Positions 8,020 through 19,578 of a DNA stretch of 54,028 bases are shown here, piece by piece. The notes beneath the pieces were generated by a model. That model ran no database searches. It had not been told where the DNA came from and saw nothing but the letters and a program-made list of their open reading frames with translations. How positions within the stretch are numbered: the stretch's first letter is position 1; each line of letters starts with the position of its first letter. The position numbers were made by a program, and so were the translations under genes. Source of the DNA: an uncultured Magnetospirillum sp. GTDB lineage: Bacteria > Pseudomonadota > Alphaproteobacteria > Rhodospirillales > Magnetospirillaceae. Location: the NCBI RefSeq assembly GCF_903853455.1, contig NZ_CAINTR010000051.1, forward strand, positions 1-54,028, given 5' to 3'.

Positions 8020-10494
8020 GTGTCCGAGCGGCAAGGGGTGGATTTGCATCGTAGGGTCGAGGAGCTGTCCCGGCGGGTGGACGAGCTTTCCTTGTATCAG
8101 GCGGTCTTCGATCACGCGTTCGAAGGCATGTTCGCCACCGATGGGAACAATCGGATCATCGCCATCAACCCGGCCTTCACCGCCATCACCGGCTATGGCG
8201 CCGAGGAGGCGATCGGCCAGTTTCCCAATCTGCTGAAGTCCGGTTTGCAGGATGCCGGCTTCTACGCCGAAATGTGGGCGACGCTGACCGAGAGCGGCTT
8301 GTGGCAGGGCGAGTTGATCGACCGCCGCAAGGATGGCCGGTTGATTCGCATCTGGCTGTCCATCTCGACCCAGCGTGACGAGGCGGGCAAGGCGGTTCGC
8401 CGCATCGCCGTGTTCCGCGACGTCACCGAGGCGCGCGAGACCGCCGAGCAACTGTGGCGGCGCGACAATTTCGATCCGTTGACCGAGCTTCCCAACCGCA
8501 GTCTTTTCCTCGACCGGCTGTTGCAGGCGCTGGTGATGGCGGGGCGGGAAGACTCGCGGGTGGCGTTGCTGTTCATCGGCCTCGACGGGTTCAAGAACAT
8601 CAACGACTCGCTGGGGCACTGGATCGGCGACAAGGTCTTGCAGGAGGCGGCGCGCCGCTTCCAGAACAGCCTGCGCAAGGGCGACACCGCTGCCCGCTTC
8701 GGCGGCGACGAATACACCGTGGTGCTGTCCGGCATCCGCGCCCTGGAAGAGGTCGAGGCCGTGCTGCGCGCCGTGCTGGAAGCGTTGCAGGAGCCGTTCA
8801 TCATCGAGCAGCATCAGGTGCTGATCTCGTGCTCCATCGGCATCTGCCTGTGGCCCGGCGACGGCGACGACGTGGAAGCGCTGATGCGCAACGCCACCGC
8901 CGCCCTGCAGCAGGCCAAGCAGGCCGGGCGCAACACCTTCCGCTTCTTCACCCCCGCCATGGATGCCCGCGCCCAGGCGCGGTCGCGTCTGGCCGACGAG
9001 TTGGCCGGCGCCCTGGGCCAGGGGGAATTCCACCTGGTGTTCCAGCCCTTGGTCGACGTCAGGAGCGGCGACGTGGTCGCCGCCGAGGCGCTGCTGCGCT
9101 GGCACAACCGCTATCTCGGCGTGGTCAGTCCCGAGCAGTTCGTTCCCCTGGCCGAGGAACTGGGCCTGATTCGGCCCATCGGCGAATGGCTGCTGGGGGC
9201 CGCCTGCCGCGAGGCCTTGTCCTGGCAGAACATGGGGCTGGGCGAGATCAACATCGCGGTCAACATGTCGCCGCGCCAGTTCCAGCAGGGCGACATCCTC
9301 GGCATCATCGAGCGGGCGCTGAGCGAGAGCGGGCTGCCGCCCCGGCTGCTGACCGTGGAAATCACCGAGGGGCTGCTGCTGGCCAACAGCGAGGAGGTTC
9401 TGACCAAGCTGGACAGCCTCCGCGCCATGGGCGTCACCTTGTCGGTGGACGATTTCGGTACCGGCTACTCGTCGCTGTCCTATCTCAAGACCCTGCCGGT
9501 CGATGTCCTGAAGATCGACCGCTCGTTCATCTCCGACATGCTGGACAACGCCGACGACGCCACCCTGGTGAACGCCATCATCGCGCTGGGCCACAGCATG
9601 CGCCTGGAAGTGGTCGCCGAGGGGGTGGAGACGCCGGCGCAGTTGGCCTATCTCACCGAGCATGGCTGCGACACGGTCCAGGGCTACCATTTCAGCCCGC
9701 CGCTGAGCCCGGCCCGTTTCCGCGACTTCGTCCTGGGGCGGGGCGGCGGCGCGCCGGTCGCCGCCGTGGAGCTCTCCAACGGGCGGCACGGCTCGGCGCC
9801 CAGCGGCATCCGGGTTCTGTTCGCCGACGACATGGAACTGGGCCGGCTGGTGTTTCGCGATTTCCTCGAAGGCACCGGCTGCGAGATCGAGGAGGCCGCC
9901 GACGGTGCCGAGGCCATCGCCAAGGCGGTCGGGGTGGCCATTCCCTACAATCTCGTGGTGCTGGACCTCTACATGCCGGGGACCGACGGCTTCAAGGCCG
10001 CCGCCGCCATCCGCGCCGACGAGGCGGCGCGGGGGCTGCCCCGGGTGCCGATCCTGGCGCTGACCGCCGGCCACAGCGAGGAGGAGCGCTGGCGGGCCAA
10101 GGATGCCGGCTTCGACCGCTTCCTGTCCAAGCCCATCGCGCGGGCGGATCTGCTGGAAGCCATGGCCGAGATGCTGCCGCCGGAACAGACCAACGCGGCG
10201 CCGCCGGTGGAAACCCTGGCTGGTCTCAACATTCCGTCGGGGCTGGAGCATCTGTTGCCGGCTTTCCTCGAGGAGATGGTCAAGGATCAGCAGCGGCTGC
10301 GGCTGCTGGCCGAGGGGATCGACCGCGTCGCCTTGGCCGAGCATGTCCACGCCATGCGCGGCAAATGCGGCATGTTCGGAGAGGAGGTCCTGTTCGAGTT
10401 GCTTACCCGGCTGGAAGACCTGGCGCCCAAGGGCAAGCCGATGGAAATTACCGCCCTGGTGGCAAAGGTCGTTGAACGGGTCGGACGACTGTAG
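8020..10494 (+). CDS. PAS-GGDEF-EAL-REC-HPt hybrid c-di-GMP signalling protein
   Basis: This is a cytoplasmic protein of about 824 residues without membrane segments. In order it has a PAS sensor (about 25-140); a GGDEF diguanylate cyclase domain with active-site variant GGDEY and an intact RxxD inhibitory site (RKGD) five residues before it; an EAL phosphodiesterase domain ([30 protein letters not shown]); a receiver with phospho-acceptor in VLDLYMPG; and a C-terminal HPt module ([14 protein letters not shown], with the phospho-His). Both c-di-GMP domains look active. The GTG at 8020 follows GGAGGG; an in-frame GTG at 7996 is also possible. No histidine kinase is encoded beside it, so its phosphate donor is elsewhere. 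Confidence 0.88.
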   Translation: MSERQGVDLHRRVEELSRRVDELSLYQAVFDHAFEGMFATDGNNRIIAINPAFTAITGYGAEEAIGQFPNLLKSGLQDAGFYAEMWATLTESGLWQGELIDRRKDGRLIRIWLSISTQRDEAGKAVRRIAVFRDVTEARETAEQLWRRDNFDPLTELPNRSLFLDRLLQALVMAGREDSRVALLFIGLDGFKNINDSLGHWIGDKVLQEAARRFQNSLRKGDTAARFGGDEYTVVLSGIRALEEVEAVLRAVLEALQEPFIIEQHQVLISCSIGICLWPGDGDDVEALMRNATAALQQAKQAGRNTFRFFTPAMDARAQARSRLADELAGALGQGEFHLVFQPLVDVRSGDVVAAEALLRWHNRYLGVVSPEQFVPLAEELGLIRPIGEWLLGAACREALSWQNMGLGEINIAVNMSPRQFQQGDILGIIERALSESGLPPRLLTVEITEGLLLANSEEVLTKLDSLRAMGVTLSVDDFGTGYSSLSYLKTLPVDVLKIDRSFISDMLDNADDATLVNAIIALGHSMRLEVVAEGVETPAQLAYLTEHGCDTVQGYHFSPPLSPARFRDFVLGRGGGAPVAAVELSNGRHGSAPSGIRVLFADDMELGRLVFRDFLEGTGCEIEEAADGAEAIAKAVGVAIPYNLVVLDLYMPGTDGFKAAAAIRADEAARGLPRVPILALTAGHSEEERWRAKDAGFDRFLSKPIARADLLEAMAEMLPPEQTNAAPPVETLAGLNIPSGLEHLLPAFLEEMVKDQQRLRLLAEGIDRVALAEHVHAMRGKCGMFGEEVLFELLTRLEDLAPKGKPMEITALVAKVVERVGRL

Positions 10495-10530
10495 CACCAT
10501 GGTTGAAAGTCTAGGAATTCCGTCAAGCCA

Positions 10531-10917
10531 ATGAAGATTACCCAGTTCACCGACTATTCGTTCCGGCTGCTGCTGTATTTATCGCGATCGCGGGATCGGG
10601 TCGCGACGGTGCGCGAGGTGGCGGATTATTACGGCATCTCCTCCGAGCATCTGAAGAAGATCGTCCGCAGCCTGTCGGATGCGGGGCACGTCCAGACCGT
10701 GCGTGGCAAGCATGGCGGCCTCCGGCTGGCCCGTGAACCGTCGGAGATCAATCTCGGCCGCCTGATCCGCGATCAGGAGAACCTCGCCCTGCTGCCCTGC
10801 CACGAGCCTTGCGACACCTGCCCGGTGCTGGACTGCAAACTTCGGGTTCTGGTGGACGCGGCGCTGGCCGCCTTCCTCGAAAAGTTCGACGGCCAGACCC
10901 TGGCGGATATTATTTAG
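10531..10917 (+). CDS. Rrf2-family regulator, NsrR-like
   Basis: The 128-residue protein has an N-terminal winged helix (MKITQFTDYSFRLLLYLS, YYGISSEHLKKIVRSL, VRGKHGGLRLA) typical of Rrf2 regulators. Four cysteines follow in the C-terminal third (PCHEPCDTCPVLDC), where NsrR and IscR hold an iron-sulfur cluster. Overall similarity is greatest to NsrR, the nitric-oxide-sensing repressor, including the ending ...TLADII. It is convergent with epmA, overlapping its 3' end by 8 bp. Which cofactor it binds cannot be decided from sequence. Confidence 0.8.
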   Translation: MKITQFTDYSFRLLLYLSRSRDRVATVREVADYYGISSEHLKKIVRSLSDAGHVQTVRGKHGGLRLAREPSEINLGRLIRDQENLALLPCHEPCDTCPVLDCKLRVLVDAALAAFLEKFDGQTLADII

Positions 10918-11974
10918 CCGTCTCTCCCCCCGCCACCGGCGCCCACAGCACCTCCTCGATGGTGGCGGCACCGGTCAGCAGCATGACCAAGCGGTCGAAA
11001 CCCAGCGCGATGCCGGCGGCTTCGGGCATGCCGAAGTCCAGCGCCGCCAGGAAATCCTCGTCCACCGGATGGCGCACACCGTAGAGCTCCTGCTTCAGCG
11101 CCATGTCGGCCTCGAAGCGGCGGCGTTGCTCGGTGGAATCGGTCAACTCGCCGAAGGCGTTGGCCAGTTCCACTCCCAGGGCGTAGGCCTCGAACCGCTC
11201 GGCGATCCGAGGGTCGCGAGGGCTGGGGCGGGACAGCGCCGCCATGGACACCGGATAGGAGTGCAGGAACACCGGCACGCCGTCATGGCCCAGATGGGGC
11301 TCGATGCGGTCCAGCATGATCTTGAAGAAGATGTCGTCCCAGCGGTCGGTGCGGCTGACCGAGATGCCGATACGGCCGGCCTCGACCGCCAGCAGGGCGC
11401 GGTCGGGGGCATGGGGATCGGGGGCGGTGGCCAGGATGTCGATGTCGGCGTAGTCCCGGAAGGCCTCGGCCACCGACAGCCGACGCCAGGGGACGAAGGG
11501 GTCGCAGGCGGCGCCGTCGCGGCGCAGCAGGGCGGTGCCGGCGACGGTGCAGCAGGCGCGCACCAGCGCCTCGGTATCCTCCATCAACTCGGCCAGCCCG
11601 GCCCCGGCCCGGTACCATTCCAGCATGGTGAATTCGGGGTGGTGGGTGGGCGAGCGCTCGGCGTTGCGGAACACCCGGGCGAGTTGATAGAGGCGCGGCA
11701 TCCCGGCCACCAGCAGCTTTTTCATGGCGAATTCCGGGCTGGTGTGCAGCGCCAGCTCCTGGTCCGGCCCGCCATAGGGATCGACCAGGGCGGTGGTGAA
11801 GGCCTTGAGATGGGGCTCCATGCCGGGCGACACTTGCAGGCAGGGGGTCTCGACCTCGGCGAAGTCGCGGGCGGCGAAAAAGGCGCGGGTGGCGGCGACG
11901 ACCTTGGCGCGGATGGCGAGATTGTTTTTTCGGCTGGCAAAAATCTCGGGACGCCACCACTCTTTACCAGACAT
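10910..11974 (-). CDS. epmA: EF-P--(R)-beta-lysine ligase (EpmA/PoxA/GenX)
   Basis: The 354-residue protein resembles the catalytic core of class II lysyl-tRNA synthetase without the anticodon-binding domain. Motif 1 region is VETPCLQVSPGMEPHL, motif 2 is RVFRNAERSPTHHPEF and motif 3 is GIALGFDRLVMLLTG. It attaches beta-lysine to elongation factor P, which relieves ribosome stalling at proline runs. Length fits EpmA. EpmB and efp are not in the window. Confidence 0.9.
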   Translation of the reverse strand: MSGKEWWRPEIFASRKNNLAIRAKVVAATRAFFAARDFAEVETPCLQVSPGMEPHLKAFTTALVDPYGGPDQELALHTSPEFAMKKLLVAGMPRLYQLARVFRNAERSPTHHPEFTMLEWYRAGAGLAELMEDTEALVRACCTVAGTALLRRDGAACDPFVPWRRLSVAEAFRDYADIDILATAPDPHAPDRALLAVEAGRIGISVSRTDRWDDIFFKIMLDRIEPHLGHDGVPVFLHSYPVSMAALSRPSPRDPRIAERFEAYALGVELANAFGELTDSTEQRRRFEADMALKQELYGVRHPVDEDFLAALDFGMPEAAGIALGFDRLVMLLTGAATIEEVLWAPVAGGETAK

Positions 11975-12006
11975 CGCATTTCCCTTCCTGAACCGGGAGA
12001 GGTTCC

Positions 12007-12705
12007 ATGATCGAGCTTTATTACTGGACCACCCCCAACGGCCACAAGATCACCGTCTTCCTGGAGGAAGCCGGTCTGGCCTATCGGCTGTTTCCGGTCA
12101 ATATCAGCCAGGGCGAGCAGTTCAAGCCCGATTTTCTTAAGATATCGCCCAACAACCGCATTCCCGCCATCGTCGATCTTGATCCCGCCGAGGCGGGGGC
12201 GCCGGTCAGCGTGTTCGAATCGGGCGCCATCTTGCTGTATCTGGCGGAAAAGACCGGCCAGTTCATTCCCGCCGACCTGCGCGGCCGGGTCGAAGTGCTG
12301 CAATGGCTGTTCTGGCAGATGGGCGGCCTTGGCCCCATGGCGGGGCAGAACCACCACTTCGCCCTCTACGCCCCGGAAAAGATCCCTTACGCCATCGAGC
12401 GCTACGTCAAGGAGACCAGCCGCCTCTACGCCGTGCTCGACAAGCGCCTGGCCGACCGCGAATTCGTCGCCGGCGCCTATTCCATCGCCGACATGGCGGC
12501 CTATCCTTGGGTGGTGCCGTGGGAGCGCCAGGGCCAGAAGCTGGACGACTTCCCCAACCTGAAGCGCTGGTTCGACGCCATCGCCGCCCGCCCGGCGGTG
12601 CAACGCGCCTATGCGCGCGCCGCCGAGGTCAATACCGAAAGGGTGGTTTCCGACGAGGCCAAGAAGATCCTGTTCGGCCAGGGTGCCGACACGGTCCGGC
12701 GCTGA
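12007..12705 (+). CDS. Glutathione S-transferase-like disulfide oxidoreductase (YfcG/YghU type)
   Basis: The 232-residue protein has an N-terminal thioredoxin-like domain beginning IELYYWTTPNGHKITVFLEEAGL, with the TTPN motif of nu-class enzymes such as YfcG in place of a catalytic Cys/Tyr. The glutathione-binding segment NNRIPAIVD...SVFESGAILLYLAEKTG and an all-helical C-terminal domain follow (YSIADMAAYPWV). Family members reduce disulfides using two glutathiones. The gene starts a few tens of bases from epmA on the opposite strand, so the two share a short divergent promoter region. Confidence 0.85.
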   Translation: MIELYYWTTPNGHKITVFLEEAGLAYRLFPVNISQGEQFKPDFLKISPNNRIPAIVDLDPAEAGAPVSVFESGAILLYLAEKTGQFIPADLRGRVEVLQWLFWQMGGLGPMAGQNHHFALYAPEKIPYAIERYVKETSRLYAVLDKRLADREFVAGAYSIADMAAYPWVVPWERQGQKLDDFPNLKRWFDAIAARPAVQRAYARAAEVNTERVVSDEAKKILFGQGADTVRR

Positions 12706-12886
12706 GGCCATGCGGTCAGCGGATCAACAAGGACTTGACTAAATCGGCATTCCTATACCAATTTAGTCGGACGAGGGTGCGAACTAAAAAATAAGCACCC
12801 CGTCAGGGATGGAAGCGCAGTCGCACTGACGCTTTGGATCGTGTTGCGGTCCGGGACGTTTTAGCTCTGGTCCAGGGAGGCTGCCC
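12706..12886. other. Intergenic region with nested AT-rich inverted repeats
   Basis: GACTAAAT (12737-12744) pairs with ATTTAGTC (12761-12768) across 16 bases, and the right arm can also pair with a nearby ACTAAA. This may act as the terminator of the upstream transferase gene. AGGGAGG at 12874-12880 is the ribosome-binding site for the chemoreceptor that follows. No gene is seen here. Confidence 0.4.
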
Positions 12887-14566
12887 GTGCTTGGTCGCAT
12901 TGCCAATGCTCGTATCGCTATCAAGATTTTCATCGCGCCGCTGCTTCTGGTAGTGTGCGTCGTGGTGCTGGGTGTCGTCTTCCACTTGGCCATGGGCCGT
13001 CAGGGCGACGCCATGGAACGCATGGTCACCGTCTCGTTCGCCAACAGCCGGGCCACCGCCGAGCTGGACGGCGTGGCGGCCAGCATCCAGTCCAATATCT
13101 ATCGCTTGCTCGGCTGGCAGGCCGCGCGCGAGGACAAGGACAAGATCAAGGCGCTGGACGATGTGATCCGCAAGGACCTCAAGTCGCTGGGCGACAAGGC
13201 CGGCACCCTGCTGCAGGCGCTGAACGCCGAGCCGGCCGCCGCCAAGCAGATCAAGGACTACACCTTCGCGGTGGGTGACGTGCTGGACATCTATTCGTCC
13301 GACCATATCACCGCCCTGTCCATGATGGGGGCCACCGAGGTCGAGTATGACGCGACGCACAAGCTGCTGAGCGGGTTGTCCGAGCAGGCGGTGGCCAAGG
13401 CGGCCGACGATTATCGCGACACCACCGCCCTGGGCCGTTCGACCGAGGCCGAGTATTTCGGAGTGCTGCTCGCCTCGCTGGTGCTGGGCACCGTCGTCAC
13501 CCTGGCCATGGTGCGGCTGATCGCCGGGCCGGTGACCGGCCTGACCGGTATCATGGGGCGGCTGGCCGATGGCAGCACCGAGGTCACCATTCCCTCCCTC
13601 GACAACCGCGACGAAATCGGCGCCATGGCGCGCGCCGTGGCGGTGTTCCGCGACGGCATGGAAAGGGCTGCGCGGCTGGAAGCCGAACAGCGGCGGCAGC
13701 GCGATCAGCAGACCCAGGTCATCGCCCGGCGCGACGAGCTGATCGCCCGCTTCAACACTGCCATGGAGCAGATCCTCGCCACCGTGGTGGGCTCCATCGA
13801 CCACGTCCATCAGGCGTCCAGCTCGCTGCAGGCCACCGCCCAGCAGACCAGCCAGCAGGGCGCCGCCGTGGCCTCCGCCGCCGAGCATTCCGCCGCCAAT
13901 GTGGCCACCGTCGCCACCGCCGCCGAGCAGTTGGGATGCTCGGTGCAGGAGATCAGCCGTCAGGTGGCGGAGACCTCGGCCATCACCGCCGAGGCGGTGA
14001 ACGGAATTCATACCGCCAACGGCACCATGGACGGGCTGACCTCCGCTGCGGCCAAGATCGGCGAAGTGGTGACCCTGATCAACGACATCGCCGGCCAGAC
14101 CAACCTGTTGGCCTTGAACGCCACGATTGAAGCGGCCAGGGCGGGCGAGGCCGGCAAGGGTTTCGCCGTGGTCGCCAGCGAAGTCAAGACCCTGGCCAAC
14201 CAGACCGCCAAGGCCACCGACGAGATCGCCCAGCAGATCGCCGGCATCCAGTCCATCAGCAAGGAGGCGGTGGACACCATCCGCTCGGTGGGTCAGACCA
14301 TCGACCGGGTCAACCAGGTGGTGGGCTCCATCGCCGCCGCGGTGGAACAGCAAAGCGCCGCCACCAACGAGATCGTGCGCAGCGTTCAGCAGGCGTCCGA
14401 CGGCAACGCCGAGATCACCCGCAACATCGCCGACGTCTCCAAGGCCGCCGACGCCACCGGCAAGATGGCGGCGGGAATGTTCAAGGCCGCCGACGAGTTG
14501 GTGGAGGAGGCCGGCGCCCTGCGCGGCGAGGTCGGGACCTTCCTGACGGCGATGAAGACGGGCTGA
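12887..14566 (+). CDS. Methyl-accepting chemotaxis protein
   Basis: The 559-residue chemoreceptor starts at a GTG six bases after AGGGAGG. TM1 covers about residues 10-34, followed by a periplasmic helical domain of about 150 residues (four-helix-bundle type; ligand unknown). TM2 lies around 185-208, followed by HAMP ([17 protein letters not shown]). The cytoplasmic tip has the conserved hairpin [28 protein letters not shown]. Adaptation regions are rich in Q, E and A. No CheR/CheB pentapeptide tether is visible at the C-terminus. It lies tail to tail with a receiver gene only four bases away. Confidence 0.93.
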   Translation: MLGRIANARIAIKIFIAPLLLVVCVVVLGVVFHLAMGRQGDAMERMVTVSFANSRATAELDGVAASIQSNIYRLLGWQAAREDKDKIKALDDVIRKDLKSLGDKAGTLLQALNAEPAAAKQIKDYTFAVGDVLDIYSSDHITALSMMGATEVEYDATHKLLSGLSEQAVAKAADDYRDTTALGRSTEAEYFGVLLASLVLGTVVTLAMVRLIAGPVTGLTGIMGRLADGSTEVTIPSLDNRDEIGAMARAVAVFRDGMERAARLEAEQRRQRDQQTQVIARRDELIARFNTAMEQILATVVGSIDHVHQASSSLQATAQQTSQQGAAVASAAEHSAANVATVATAAEQLGCSVQEISRQVAETSAITAEAVNGIHTANGTMDGLTSAAAKIGEVVTLINDIAGQTNLLALNATIEAARAGEAGKGFAVVASEVKTLANQTAKATDEIAQQIAGIQSISKEAVDTIRSVGQTIDRVNQVVGSIAAAVEQQSAATNEIVRSVQQASDGNAEITRNIADVSKAADATGKMAAGMFKAADELVEEAGALRGEVGTFLTAMKTG

Positions 14567-14569
14567 GCC

Positions 14570-15028
14570 TTACCTTTTGGGATTGTGGACCGGCGGCTTG
14601 CGCACCACGCCGAACCAGTAGTCCTGGACGCCGTGGATGGCCGAGAACAGCTGTTCGATGTCGATGGGCTTGGTGACGAAGCCCGAGGCGCCGAGGTCGT
14701 AGGACTGGAAGACATCGCGCTCGGCATCCGAAGTGGTCAGCACCACCACCGGAATCCGCGCCAGCTTCGGGTCATGCTGCATGGCCTTGAGGACGTCGTA
14801 GCCGTTCATTTTCGGCATGTTGAGGTCGAGAAGAACCAGGTCGGGGGTGACGGCGTCGGAATGCTCCGGCGCGTCCTTGTGCAGGAACGCCATCGCCTCG
14901 ATGCCGTTTCCCGCCACGGAGGTGCGGCAGATGAATCGCCCCTCGACGATGGCCGAGCGGATCAGCTCCACGTCCCCCGGCTCGTCATCGACGATCAGAA
15001 TCTCGAAGGGTTCCACGGCGCTTTGCAT
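14570..15028 (-). CDS. Single-domain response regulator, Rcp1-like
   Basis: A stand-alone receiver of 152 residues. Acidic pocket residues are in VDDEPGDVELI, the phospho-acceptor Asp in LLDLNMPKMNG, then VVLTTSD and the conserved lysine in TKPIDIEQL. The VDDEPGDVEL motif and insertion pattern match Rcp1-type partners of phytochrome-like or hybrid kinases. I start at the ATG at 15028, preceded by GGAGAGAAGG; the longer upstream frame has no receiver-like content. There is no output domain, so it acts through protein contacts or a phosphorelay. Confidence 0.88.
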   Translation of the reverse strand: MQSAVEPFEILIVDDEPGDVELIRSAIVEGRFICRTSVAGNGIEAMAFLHKDAPEHSDAVTPDLVLLDLNMPKMNGYDVLKAMQHDPKLARIPVVVLTTSDAERDVFQSYDLGASGFVTKPIDIEQLFSAIHGVQDYWFGVVRKPPVHNPKR

Positions 15029-15221
15029 CGACCTTCTCTCCCCATCCACGCTGGGTGCCGAGTTTAGTCGAAAGCGACGCCATGCGCACATGCTGAGTTG
15101 GTCGGGCCGGCCATGTCGCCATGGGGGATGAAATTCCCGTGACAAAATCCTAGCCGCAGCCAGCGTGGCGGCGGCGTGATATGATCGCCCATCGATAACT
15201 GATCCGTGGCCCGCGACCGCC

Positions 15222-16028
15222 GTGACTCCGTCCGAATCCCTCATTTCCGCCGCTTCCCCCATCGGTGTCCAGATCCTGCTGCTGGGCGAGCGTCTCGACA
15301 CCCGTCGTCTGGAAGAAGGGGTGGTGCTGGCCACCGCGCCGCTGATCATTCGCGCCGGCCGCGCCGGTTACGCGGTGCTGTTCCGCTATGGGGTGGTGGT
15401 GCTGTTCGCCCTCGATCCCATGGAGGAGGCCATCTTCCTGGCCTCGCTCAGCAAGCTGGTGGCCGATCCCCTGCCGGTCCAGGGGCGCGAGGCGATCACG
15501 GTGGTGATCGATCCCGATGGCGAGGATCGCATCGACACGGGCGGACGGGTCTTCCTCACCGATTCATGCCCCGAGCGCCTGCAACTGGTCGCCGAGGTCG
15601 TGGCCCGCGAACTGGTGCTGGAGCATTACGAAACCCGCATCGCCAAGGTGTTCGATTCCATCGAGCCGCTGGCGGCCTCGCTCAGCCGGGGCAGCCTGCG
15701 CAAGCTCAAGACCAAGGATCTGTTGATCCAGATCGGCGAGGTGCTGCTGGCCGAGCATCGCATGGTGGGGCGCGTCGAACTGCTGGAAAGCCCGGAAGTG
15801 CTGTGGATCAAGCCCGAGCTGGAGCGGCTGTTCGTCCGCCTCGAGCGTGAATACGACCTGACCGCCCGCAACCGGGCGCTCGACCGCAAGCTGGAGGTGA
15901 TCTCCGACACCGCCGAAACCCTGCTGGACCTCATCCAGACCCGCAGCAGCATGAAGGTCGAGTGGTATATCGTCGCCCTGATCGTGTTCGAGTGCCTGCT
16001 GACCATCTACCAACTGGTCTGGCGGTAG
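15222..16028 (+). CDS. RMD1/DUF155 family protein with C-terminal membrane anchor
   Basis: The 268-residue protein matches the RMD1/YagE (DUF155) family, named from yeast Rmd1 and mitochondrial RMND1: GYAVLFRYGVVVLFALDPMEE near the N-terminus, then a long helical region with LEREYDLTARNRALDRKLEVI, and a C-terminal hydrophobic helix (VEWYIVALIVFECLLTIYQL) that should anchor it in the inner membrane. Bacterial members have no established biochemical role; eukaryotic ones support mitochondrial translation. The start is a GTG at 15222 without a clear ribosome-binding site. Confidence 0.8.
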   Translation: MTPSESLISAASPIGVQILLLGERLDTRRLEEGVVLATAPLIIRAGRAGYAVLFRYGVVVLFALDPMEEAIFLASLSKLVADPLPVQGREAITVVIDPDGEDRIDTGGRVFLTDSCPERLQLVAEVVARELVLEHYETRIAKVFDSIEPLAASLSRGSLRKLKTKDLLIQIGEVLLAEHRMVGRVELLESPEVLWIKPELERLFVRLEREYDLTARNRALDRKLEVISDTAETLLDLIQTRSSMKVEWYIVALIVFECLLTIYQLVWR

Positions 16029-16030
16029 TT

Positions 16031-16172
16031 ATACCAAAGCCCGATGAGAGCAACTCATCGGGCTTTGGTTAGGAGCAACGCGACGCGCGGCCCATGCCGC
16101 GGAAGGCAAGGGCGCTCGCGCCCGCCCGCCGCTTGGGCGCCGCTGATCGGTTCCGATCAGCGGGATACGGGA
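16031..16172. repeat. Structured dispersed repeat, copy A
   Basis: After the leader ATACC comes a perfect 15-bp hairpin (16034-16048 with 16054-16068), then GGTTAGGAGCAACGCG. Further stems follow: 16086-16091 with 16096-16101 around the loop CCAT, GGGCGC/GCGCCC at 16110-16123, and a perfect 11-bp stem at 16140-16150 with 16153-16163. It sits between convergent genes and may end transcription from both. Related copies are at 22607, 38322 and 49526. Confidence 0.75.
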
Positions 16173-16583
16173 TTAGCTCTCCATGAGACGCTTCAACGCC
16201 GCCATCAGACTCTCGCGCGAGAACGGCTTGGCGATGTAGCCGTCCACCCCCTTGCTCTTGGCCAATTCCATGTCGGCGACCTCGGTCTTGGCGGTCAGCA
16301 TCACGAACTTGGTCAAGGGAAAGCGGATCTTGGCCGCTTCCAAAAGGGTGATGCCGTCCATGCCCGGCATGACCCAATCGCAGACGATGATGTCCGGGGC
16401 GGTTTCGGCCAGCCGTAGTTTGCCCAGGGCGTCGTTGCCGTCGGTGGCGACCACCACCTTGTGGGCGCCCAGGCTGCGCAGCAAACCCGCTTCCAGCAGA
16501 CGCGAACTGGTCATGTCCTCGACCACCATGAAGGTCTTGTCGGAAATCCAATGATTGAAGGCTTCGTCTTCCCGGCTGATCAT
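16173..16583 (-). CDS. Single-domain CheY-like response regulator
   Basis: A 136-residue receiver domain with the acidic pair in MVVEDMTSSR, the phospho-acceptor Asp in IIVCDWVMPGMDG, the switch Thr in VMLTAKTE and the conserved Lys in IAKPFSRESL. It has an N-terminal extension of about 15 residues and no output domain. Its 3' end abuts repeat copy A. The target is unknown; it could be a chemotaxis or phosphorelay component given the chemoreceptor and second receiver gene nearby. Confidence 0.88.
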   Translation of the reverse strand: MISREDEAFNHWISDKTFMVVEDMTSSRLLEAGLLRSLGAHKVVVATDGNDALGKLRLAETAPDIIVCDWVMPGMDGITLLEAAKIRFPLTKFVMLTAKTEVADMELAKSKGVDGYIAKPFSRESLMAALKRLMES

Positions 16584-16698
16584 GGACGCGTCCCCTGATG
16601 AATTGCGCCGGGCTCGACCATTCGTCCAGTCGATACCGGGACTTTAGTTTGGGTCAAAGCGTGGCGTTTGTCACCCCCCTCACCTGGGCGGCCCCATA

Positions 16699-16725
16699 GA
16701 AAAGGGCCCGACGGGGGCCCTTTTC
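16699..16725 (-). terminator. Rho-independent terminator downstream of ppdK
   Basis: A perfect 11-bp GC-rich stem (16699-16709 with 16715-16725) has a five-base loop and carries A4 on one side and T4 on the other, so it can act in both directions. It lies about 80 bp past the ppdK stop. Confidence 0.8.
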
Positions 16726-16750
16726 AACCTCGTGCGCATGACAATTATAC

Positions 16751-16786
16751 CTCCGGGCGAATGGAGCGCGATCCATTCGCCCGGAG
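16751..16786 (-). terminator. Second strong hairpin downstream of ppdK
   Basis: A perfect 15-bp stem (16751-16765 with 16772-16786) encloses a six-base loop. It is the first structure past the ppdK stop codon. It has no clear U tract, so it may protect the mRNA 3' end while the hairpin at 16699 terminates transcription. Confidence 0.6.
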
Positions 16787-16807
16787 CTTAAAGACCAAGG
16801 CGGGAGT

Positions 16808-19492
<2,685 letters not shown>

Positions 19493-19578
19493 GGTCAGTC
19501 CTCGTCCCCAAGAGTGGCCAAAACGCAACGTTCGTATAATGCTCCGTCCCAGGCGGAATGCCTAGGGGAGGAGTTTGC

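Noticed and set aside
7915-10500. Long minus-strand frame opposite the PAS-GGDEF-EAL gene
   Set aside because: Shadow frame; the plus-strand gene has all expected motifs.
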